A stretch of DNA of 7,556 nt from Pseudomonadota bacterium. Its GTDB lineage: Bacteria > Pseudomonadota > Alphaproteobacteria > Rhizobiales > Xanthobacteraceae. Under the pieces are notes generated by a model, which did no database searches, was not told where the DNA came from, and was given only the letters and a program-made list of their open reading frames with translations. Positions 1-3,704 of this stretch are shown one piece after another. The position numbers and the translations under genes are program-made. The number at the start of each line of letters is the position of its first letter. The stretch's first letter is position 1. Where the stretch lies: the NCBI GenBank assembly GCA_023431725.1, contig JAEYVN010000133.1, forward strand, positions 1-7,556, read 5' to 3'.

Positions 1-81
1 GCCCGCACGATTGCGGGTGCGTGGGGAGATATCGCGGCCTGGCTCGGCAATGAACTTGAGCCTGTGGCACGATGCGAATGA
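1..81 (+). CDS. C-terminal end of an unidentified protein (cut by window edge)
   Basis: Frame 1 is open from the first base and stops with TGA at 79-81, giving 26 residues. The peptide reads as a plausible folded C-terminus (AGAWGDIAAWLGNELEPV) and its codons are GC-rich, unlike the AT-rich DNA that starts right after the stop. It is too short to assign a family; an Ala/Trp/Leu helix like this occurs at the end of many proteins. A short dyad (CCCGCA at 2-7, TGCGGG at 12-17) lies inside it and is probably coincidental. The call rests only on the open frame and the change in composition at the stop. Confidence 0.4.
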   Translation, partial: ARTIAGAWGDIAAWLGNELEPVARCE

Positions 82-145
82 AGTGCATTCGCGGGACGCC
101 GCAAATTTGTAACGTCACAGCTACAATTTCGAACTCGTATGCTGA

Positions 146-185
146 TGATGAACCATCAAAAACGAATCGATGATCATTTGATTCG
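146..185. repeat. Two small inverted repeats in the AT-rich control region
   Basis: A perfect dyad TGATG-AAC-CATCA spans 146-158. A second, CGAATC-N11-GATTCG, spans 163-185, with the palindrome TGATCA at 171-176 in its spacer. Both lie in the AT-rich stretch 82-257, just upstream of the FNR/FixK-like box. Clustered dyads of this size suit transcription-factor sites, but no known factor is recognised and short dyads are common in AT-rich DNA. Confidence 0.3.
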
Positions 186-192
186 ATCAGTG

Positions 193-206
193 TTGATTTA
201 GATCAT
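193..206 (+). promoter_or_regulatory. FNR/FixK-type operator upstream of the zinc-ribbon gene
   Basis: The sequence TTGAT-TTAG-ATCAT matches the FNR/FixK consensus TTGAT-N4-ATCAA at nine of ten fixed bases. The centre is at 199.5. If the factor binds in class II position (-41.5), transcription would start near 241, and a TTAAAT hexamer at 227-232 lies where a -10 element would be expected. The resulting leader would begin just before the Shine-Dalgarno at 246-252. A related copy, TTGATTCGATCA, lies just upstream at 178-189 but its spacing is one base short. The motif match is seen directly; oxygen or nitrogen-oxide control is inferred. Confidence 0.45.
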
Positions 207-245
207 GACTATGATGGTGATGTTGGTTAAATGGCCGCTCCTAGC

Positions 246-252
246 AGGGAGA
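246..252 (+). promoter_or_regulatory. Shine-Dalgarno deciding the start at 258
   Basis: AGGGAGA is followed by a 5-base spacer and ATG at 258. The in-frame upstream ATG at 231 has no comparable site and would lie upstream of the transcription start predicted from the FNR/FixK-like box. A third in-frame ATG at 264 is slightly too far away. Start 258 is therefore preferred. Confidence 0.5.
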
Positions 253-257
253 AGCCG

Positions 258-605
258 ATGCCGATGCGTTGCTTGAACTGTGGTGATCTTGTTGTTGCTC
301 CTGTCGTCTCGAATTTTGTTTCGTCGGATGATGTTGAGCACGTCTGGTACTGCTCGGACTGCTTTGCTGTATTCGATAATGTGAGCAGCTTTTGCGCGGG
401 CGAGGAGCGCCGGTTGTACTACGGGATCGACGAGAATGGCCGTCACCGGTGGCGTGAATACTTCAATGAATATCTGGCGACGCCTTCGGAAAATCGAGCG
501 TCATTTATGTGGCATCAATATAGATTGAATCTGTGTGCGCCTCGGCCAAGGCTGAGTGGGCAGTGGAAAGGGCTGGATGCCCGATATATGGCAAGGCGAA
601 TCTAG
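258..605 (+). CDS. Small four-cysteine zinc-ribbon-like protein, unknown function
   Basis: The predicted protein has 115 residues. Its N-terminal 40 residues contain two CxxC knuckles, C5-x2-C8 (CLNCGD) and C32-x2-C35 (CSDC), 23 residues apart with a VWYC segment before the second. This arrangement is typical of a single zinc ribbon binding one structural zinc. Short proteins of this look are frequent hypothetical genes in Bradyrhizobium relatives, as far as I recall. The remaining 75 residues are polar and rich in Arg, Tyr and Trp, with no motif I recognise and no membrane span or signal peptide, so a cytoplasmic protein is likely. Codons use more A/T in third positions than the genes to the right, which may indicate a poorly expressed or acquired gene. 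The FNR/FixK-like box upstream suggests redox-linked expression. Role unknown: nucleic-acid binding or metal sensing are only possibilities. Confidence 0.6.
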   Translation: MPMRCLNCGDLVVAPVVSNFVSSDDVEHVWYCSDCFAVFDNVSSFCAGEERRLYYGIDENGRHRWREYFNEYLATPSENRASFMWHQYRLNLCAPRPRLSGQWKGLDARYMARRI

Positions 606-660
606 ATCGCGGGCATTGCATGCATCCGTGAGGCCACCCTTGAAATACGGACTTGGTTTG

Positions 661-846
661 ATGTCCAGCGTTCGGCGTAACTATGGAATTCCGATTGGCG
701 AGAGGGGCCCGGCATCGCGACGCGACAGACGCGAGAAATATATCGATCGATTTTATCTCGCGGTCTTTTCCGTTCTGCTGGGCTTTGCAGCTCTCGGTTG
801 GCTCGGGTTCGCTTCCTTCCTGATTTGGTACTTCTTCTTTTCGTAG
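661..846 (+). CDS. Small single-span membrane protein, unknown function
   Basis: From ATG 661 the product is 61 residues. Residues 1-30 are strongly basic (RRDRREKYIDR), and residues 31-60 form one long hydrophobic segment rich in Phe, Leu and Trp that ends at the C-terminus (WYFFFS). The positive-inside rule predicts a cytoplasmic N-terminus and a tail-anchored inner-membrane topology. The start is uncertain: no good Shine-Dalgarno precedes 661, and in-frame GTG codons at 628 and 556 are alternatives, the latter overlapping the zinc-ribbon gene. The basic-then-hydrophobic layout and plausible composition support a real gene, but its function is unknown. It follows the zinc-ribbon gene on the same strand with a 55-base gap, so cotranscription is possible. 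Confidence 0.5.
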   Translation: MSSVRRNYGIPIGERGPASRRDRREKYIDRFYLAVFSVLLGFAALGWLGFASFLIWYFFFS

Positions 847-931
847 CTGCGCCGGGTGCGCGGACGAATGGGATAAATTTTGACGGCATGCGCAGCCATC
901 GATTTGGCGCAGTGAAAAAATCAGCGAAGAT

Positions 932-957
932 GCATTCTTTGGAAGAAGCATTCTTTG
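932..957 (+). repeat. 10-base direct repeat with internal dyad
   Basis: GCATTCTTTG occurs at 932-941 and again at 948-957, a 16-base period. Between them TTCTT-TGG-AAGAA (935-947) is a perfect dyad, and ATGCA (930-934) with TGCAT (956-960) bound the whole unit. It could be a paired binding site for a regulator of the downstream HdeD-family gene, whose start is 163 bases away. No known motif is recognised. Confidence 0.4.
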
Positions 958-1062
958 CATGACGCAAGGCTCGCTGTCGTCGGGCCGGGAAACAGCGTCG
1001 CGTGTTGAAATTTGTAGACGCGCATTCGATCGAAACGCGGACGTCACTCGTCCCGCGCGTTC

Positions 1063-1087
1063 GGAACTCCTGCCCACACGAACAGTT
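1063..1087 (+). promoter_or_regulatory. Candidate EcfG-type (general stress) promoter
   Basis: GGAAC at 1063-1067 is followed after 16 bases by AGTT at 1084-1087. The alphaproteobacterial EcfG consensus is GGAAC-N16/17-CGTT, so there is one mismatch. Transcription would begin around 1093, about 30 bases before the ATG, leaving a leader that just contains the Shine-Dalgarno. Stress control suits an HdeD-family product, but the motif is short and could occur by chance. Confidence 0.35.
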
Positions 1088-1109
1088 ATTTCTAACGGCC
1101 ATCTGCCCA

Positions 1110-1117
1110 AAGGAGGT
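1110..1117 (+). promoter_or_regulatory. Near-perfect Shine-Dalgarno of the HdeD-family gene
   Basis: AAGGAGGT, complementary to the 16S rRNA 3' end over eight bases, lies five bases before ATG 1123. It fixes this start over the internal ATG at 1132 and predicts efficient translation. Confidence 0.85.
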
Positions 1118-1122
1118 CAGTC

Positions 1123-1731
1123 ATGACCAGCATGCATGCTCCGACCGGACCGGGTTCGCCTCTCCAGAATGTTCTGCTTCTTCGCGCATTGGCCGACAAT
1201 TGGTGGCTTCTGCTGTTTCGTGGTGTTGCCGCGATCATCTTCGGTGTCCTTGCCTTCTTCTGGCCTGGCATCACGCTTCTGACCCTTGTCCTGCTATGGG
1301 GCGCGTATGCCCTGGTGGACGGAGTTCTCGCTCTTTGGGCCGCAATTTCGGGGCGGGTGCCATCGATGACAGGCCCGCGCTGGTGGCTCGCTATTGTCGG
1401 CCTAGCCGGCATCGCAGCAGGCGTCATGACGTTCGCCTGGCCCGGCATTACGACCTTCGTGCTGCTTATGTTCGTTGCCGCCTGGGCGGTCGTCACCGGC
1501 GTGATGCAGATCGTCGGTGCTGTCCGCCTGCGCAAGGAAATTGAAGGCGAATGGCTGCTTGTGCTGAGCGGTGTCCTGGCGATCGTCTTCGGTCTGATCC
1601 TGTTCGCTCAGCCGGGAACGGGCGCATTGGCGCTTGTCTGGCTGATCGCCTGGTTCGCGGTGCTGAGCGGCATCGTCAATATCGCCCTCGCGTTCCGTCT
1701 GAAGCAGTATCATCATCATCGCACGGCCTGA
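1123..1731 (+). CDS. HdeD family (DUF308) six-span membrane protein
   Basis: The protein has 202 residues, close to the usual 180-200 for HdeD-family proteins. It shows three repeats of a two-helix unit, each with a Gly-rich helix running into a P-G turn: FFWPGIT near 45-51, FAWPGIT near 104-110 and FAQPGTG near 161-167. Six hydrophobic segments lie at about 27-45, 50-75, 88-105, 109-133, 144-161 and 168-192. The short N-terminal segment (1-26) is polar and the C-terminus ends in a His/Arg tail (QYHHHRTA). E. coli HdeD is an inner-membrane protein linked to acid resistance at high cell density; the molecular role of the wider family is unknown, and here only membrane location and a stress link can be inferred. 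The third repeat has Q163 where the first two have Trp. The gene stands alone, converges on the DUF882 gene, and has a possible EcfG promoter. Confidence 0.9.
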   Translation: MTSMHAPTGPGSPLQNVLLLRALADNWWLLLFRGVAAIIFGVLAFFWPGITLLTLVLLWGAYALVDGVLALWAAISGRVPSMTGPRWWLAIVGLAGIAAGVMTFAWPGITTFVLLMFVAAWAVVTGVMQIVGAVRLRKEIEGEWLLVLSGVLAIVFGLILFAQPGTGALALVWLIAWFAVLSGIVNIALAFRLKQYHHHRTA

Positions 1732-1780
1732 GCCGGACCGGACGGTACGATTCATCGACTTCGATAAGCCGGATGGTGCG
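1732..1780. other. Convergent gap without a recognisable terminator
   Basis: Only 49 bases separate the two convergent stop codons. They contain scattered CCGG tetramers but no stem followed by a T-run on either strand. A perfect palindrome, GCGCTAGCGC (1778-1787), overlaps the stop codon of the minus-strand gene; having no loop, it is not a typical terminator. Confidence 0.5.
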
Positions 1781-3460
1781 CTAGCGCGACGCCGTCGAAA
1801 GCGGTGTGAAGGTCGCGGTGGCGATGAATTCGATCGCCCGTCCCTCGAAGCGCCCATATGTCGGGCCGGATGTGAAATCCGACGTCGAGAAAGCCATCAG
1901 AACCATCTCGGTGGGCTTGCGGAGCATCGGTTGGAGGTGGCGGAAATCCTGTCCGCCGTAGAGAGTCGTATTCATGAAGCGCTCGACGCTCGGGGTCATG
2001 ATCAGCGCGCGCATCCACGGTCCGTCCCAACGTCGTTGTTCGATTTCGCGTGCGTCCATCACGTGCGTCGGGCCGGAGACGACCTCGGTCGGAACATTGG
2101 GCCCGGCCTTCGAGGCGATTGTCGTATTCGCCGCAACAGCGGCTGCGCGAGGGATTGAACCTGATTTGGTGCGATAGGCAGCGTCTGCCTCAGGTTCCGT
2201 CTGCCGGGCGTACGAGAGCGATGACTGCTGGAACTTGTCGGAACCGTAGCCCGGAGGTGCAGCAAAGGGGCCGATGCTGCCGGTCGTGGTGTCTGCGGAC
2301 GCGGTCGAAACGCCGCGACGGCGGGCGGCCGAATGATCGGCCGGAGCGTCCGGCAGTCCTTGCCAGTAGCCGCGCGACAGGATGATGTCATTCGGCGTGT
2401 TCGAGGCCAGCGAATAGGAACTCTGCGCCGGATCGTTAGCCGCCGATGCGACAGCGGCCACGACCATGCGGCCGGCGGCTGCGGGGCGCGATTTAGGCAT
2501 GGGCACCGGAGCAGCAGCGACCGCGACAAGAGCCGGCTGTGCGGCTCGCGAGCGGCTTGCATCAGCCCCGGTAAAGATATTGTCACGCGCGCTGCTTGCC
2601 GAAGCTACCTGGGTCGACGTTGCGGCGGTGGTTTCCGTATTGTCCTCTTCGACCGCCGGCTGCTTCTTGGAGATGCTGGCGAACAGGCGAGTGAGGGCGT
2701 TCGGCTTCTTGGCCTCGGCGCTGGCGAGGCGGGTGGCCTCCCGAGCGGACGGCGAGGAGGCGCGTTTCTCGAGATCGGCCTGGGCCAGAGCGAAACCGGC
2801 CAGCGGTTTGCCGTCGGTCGGGAGGTGGACCGTACGACCATTGGGGAATACGCGCGCCAGCTGATCGCGGGTCATCCTCGGCCAATGGCGGACATTGCCG
2901 ACGTCCATATGCACGAATGGCGATCCGGAGGTCGGGTAGAAGCCGACGCCGCCGCGCTGCAGCCGCAGGCCGGCTTCGCGAATTTTGTCCAGCGAGACGC
3001 CAGGGATGAAGAAGTCCATCGCCTTGCCCTGCGTATGCAGGCTGTGGCGCGCGACACCGCTGGATGTTGAGCGCTTGCGCAGCATTTCGTTGGTGCGCGG
3101 CGAGCGATAGGACGAAATGATGTGTATTTTCTTGTCGGTTCCGAATTCGCGGGACACTTCCCAGACCGCATCGAACAACTGCGGATCCATGGTGGTGACG
3201 TCGTCGGTGCGCCAGTCGCGCAAGAAATGATTGAGCTTTTTCAGGCCGTCTTCGTCATAGCGCCCATTGCGCTTGAAGGTGACCGTGACGTCATCGCCGC
3301 GGTGGGTGTGATGCAGAGAAATGGTGCGGGTGTCGCCATTGGCGACGGCCGTGTTCAGGTTGTCTGCACTGATGATCGTCAGGGTCGCGGCGATCGCCAC
3401 GCACTGCGTGACCCGGCTTGCGGTCAGGACTTTGGCCTTGCGCGCGTTACCGACTGGCAC
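1781..3460 (-). CDS. DUF882 / peptidase M15 family murein endopeptidase (YcbK/MepK-like) with long C-terminal extension
   Basis: The predicted product has 559 residues from GTG 3460. A basic N-terminus and hydrophobic stretch (about 17-31) suggest export to the periplasm. The catalytic domain (about 43-200) matches YcbK/MepK in layout: SSYRSP (116-121), then H142-x6-D149 within LHTQGKAMD, GGVGFYP, and H184 in FVHMDVG. H142, D149 and H184 are the expected zinc ligands. MepK-type enzymes cut peptidoglycan peptide cross-links, including 3-3 links made by L,D-transpeptidases, and the upstream neighbour is such a transpeptidase. The C-terminal 350 residues are unusual: an Ala/Ser/Arg-rich linker (about 210-465) and a more ordered end block (about 466-559) I cannot assign. 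Start choice: GTG 3460 has AGGA six bases upstream and gives a compact signal peptide. In-frame ATG 3514 has no Shine-Dalgarno, and ATG 3622 abuts a large hairpin. Confidence 0.88.
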   Translation of the reverse strand: MPVGNARKAKVLTASRVTQCVAIAATLTIISADNLNTAVANGDTRTISLHHTHRGDDVTVTFKRNGRYDEDGLKKLNHFLRDWRTDDVTTMDPQLFDAVWEVSREFGTDKKIHIISSYRSPRTNEMLRKRSTSSGVARHSLHTQGKAMDFFIPGVSLDKIREAGLRLQRGGVGFYPTSGSPFVHMDVGNVRHWPRMTRDQLARVFPNGRTVHLPTDGKPLAGFALAQADLEKRASSPSAREATRLASAEAKKPNALTRLFASISKKQPAVEEDNTETTAATSTQVASASSARDNIFTGADASRSRAAQPALVAVAAAPVPMPKSRPAAAGRMVVAAVASAANDPAQSSYSLASNTPNDIILSRGYWQGLPDAPADHSAARRRGVSTASADTTTGSIGPFAAPPGYGSDKFQQSSLSYARQTEPEADAAYRTKSGSIPRAAAVAANTTIASKAGPNVPTEVVSGPTHVMDAREIEQRRWDGPWMRALIMTPSVERFMNTTLYGGQDFRHLQPMLRKPTEMVLMAFSTSDFTSGPTYGRFEGRAIEFIATATFTPLSTASR

Positions 3461-3465
3461 GAACG

Positions 3466-3469
3466 ATCC
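3466..3469 (-). promoter_or_regulatory. Shine-Dalgarno favouring the GTG 3460 start
   Basis: On the minus strand AGGA is followed by TCGTTC and GTG 3460. It is only a moderate match, but the alternative ATG codons at 3514 and 3622 have weaker upstream sequence (the latter preceded by GC-rich hairpin bases). This is a weak-to-moderate argument for the short form. Confidence 0.4.
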
Positions 3470-3493
3470 TACTGATGACGAATGAACGCTGAT

Positions 3494-3568
3494 GCCGCGG
3501 GACCCCGCGGCCATGGTGAACGCAGTGTTACTGAGTGGAGTTAACGTGAGATTATTGTCCCCCGACAA
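3494..3568 (-). repeat. Two dyads upstream of the DUF882 start
   Basis: A GC-only dyad GCCGCGGG-AC-CCCGCGGC spans 3494-3511; if translation starts at GTG 3460 it would lie in the mRNA leader as a stable hairpin. Further upstream TTGTC-N4-GACAA spans 3555-3568, a perfect 5-bp dyad with a CCCC spacer, placed where an operator could be. Neither is assigned to a known regulator, and no convincing -35/-10 pair was found here. Confidence 0.4.
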
Positions 3569-3627
3569 CTTCAAGCGTTCGTGATAGGCAAAGAGTATGG
3601 CAAAAAATGGCCTGGCCTCCATAGCGA

Positions 3628-3664
3628 AGGCCGCCCGTTAACCGGCATGGTTAACGGGCGGCCT
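3628..3664 (-). terminator. 16-bp perfect stem-loop after the L,D-transpeptidase gene
   Basis: AGGCCGCCCGTTAACC (3628-3643) and its exact reverse complement (3649-3664) flank a 5-base loop. It begins 40 bases past the transpeptidase stop at 3705. No T-run follows directly on either strand, but on the minus strand a run of six T lies about 20 bases further (3602-3607). It probably ends or stabilises the transpeptidase transcript and separates it from the DUF882 gene. Confidence 0.6.
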
Positions 3665-3704
3665 GAATGGTCGGCCAATGGGCCATGCGGCCCCTTGCTG
3701 GTCC

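Larger units (their letters stand above)
847..1122 (+). other. Non-coding gap upstream of the HdeD-family gene
   Basis: I see no convincing gene in these 276 bases; open frames crossing it on either strand are Arg/Ser/Cys-rich and lack start signals. It contains a direct repeat at 932-957, a candidate EcfG-type promoter at 1063-1087 and the ribosome binding site at 1110-1117. No clear terminator for the small gene ending at 846 was found. Confidence 0.6.

Noticed and set aside
64..80. Sigma-54-like TGGCACGA
   Set aside because: The -24 half is perfect but there is no GC at the required ten-base distance, and the half-site lies in a coding tail.
198..446. Minus-strand 82-codon open frame opposite the zinc-ribbon gene
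   Set aside because: No motif, and it conflicts with the CxxC-bearing plus-strand frame that has a Shine-Dalgarno.
574..627. ATGCCCG/CGGGCAT dyad around the end of the zinc-ribbon gene as a terminator
   Set aside because: Only 7 bp with a 26-base loop and no T-run.
505..1110. Minus-strand open frames (505-1110 and 602-1102) over the small membrane gene and the gap
   Set aside because: Arg/Ser/Cys-rich translations typical of non-coding frames; the plus-strand 61-residue protein has more natural composition.
1002..1544. 180-codon plus-strand open frame overlapping the HdeD-family gene
   Set aside because: Alternative frame of a well-supported gene; the product is Arg/Cys/Ser-rich with no start signal.
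1778..1787. GCGCTAGCGC palindrome as a terminator between convergent genes
   Set aside because: It has no loop and no T-run and overlaps a stop codon.
2333..3070. 245-codon plus-strand open frame opposite the DUF882 gene
   Set aside because: Antisense shadow with biased Arg/Gly composition and no recognisable motif.
3599..3612. Sigma-54-like GGCCATTTTTTGCC upstream of the DUF882 gene (minus strand)
   Set aside because: GG and GC are nine bases apart instead of the strict ten. A test in an rpoN mutant would settle it.
3461..3622. Upstream ATG 3622 and ATG 3514 as starts of the DUF882 gene
   Set aside because: ATG 3622 sits five bases from a large hairpin and gives a poor leader; ATG 3514 has no Shine-Dalgarno. 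Not fully excluded.
3638..3654. Second TTAA pair as a CtrA site
   Set aside because: Spacing is nine bases rather than seven and both halves are explained by the 16-bp stem-loop.
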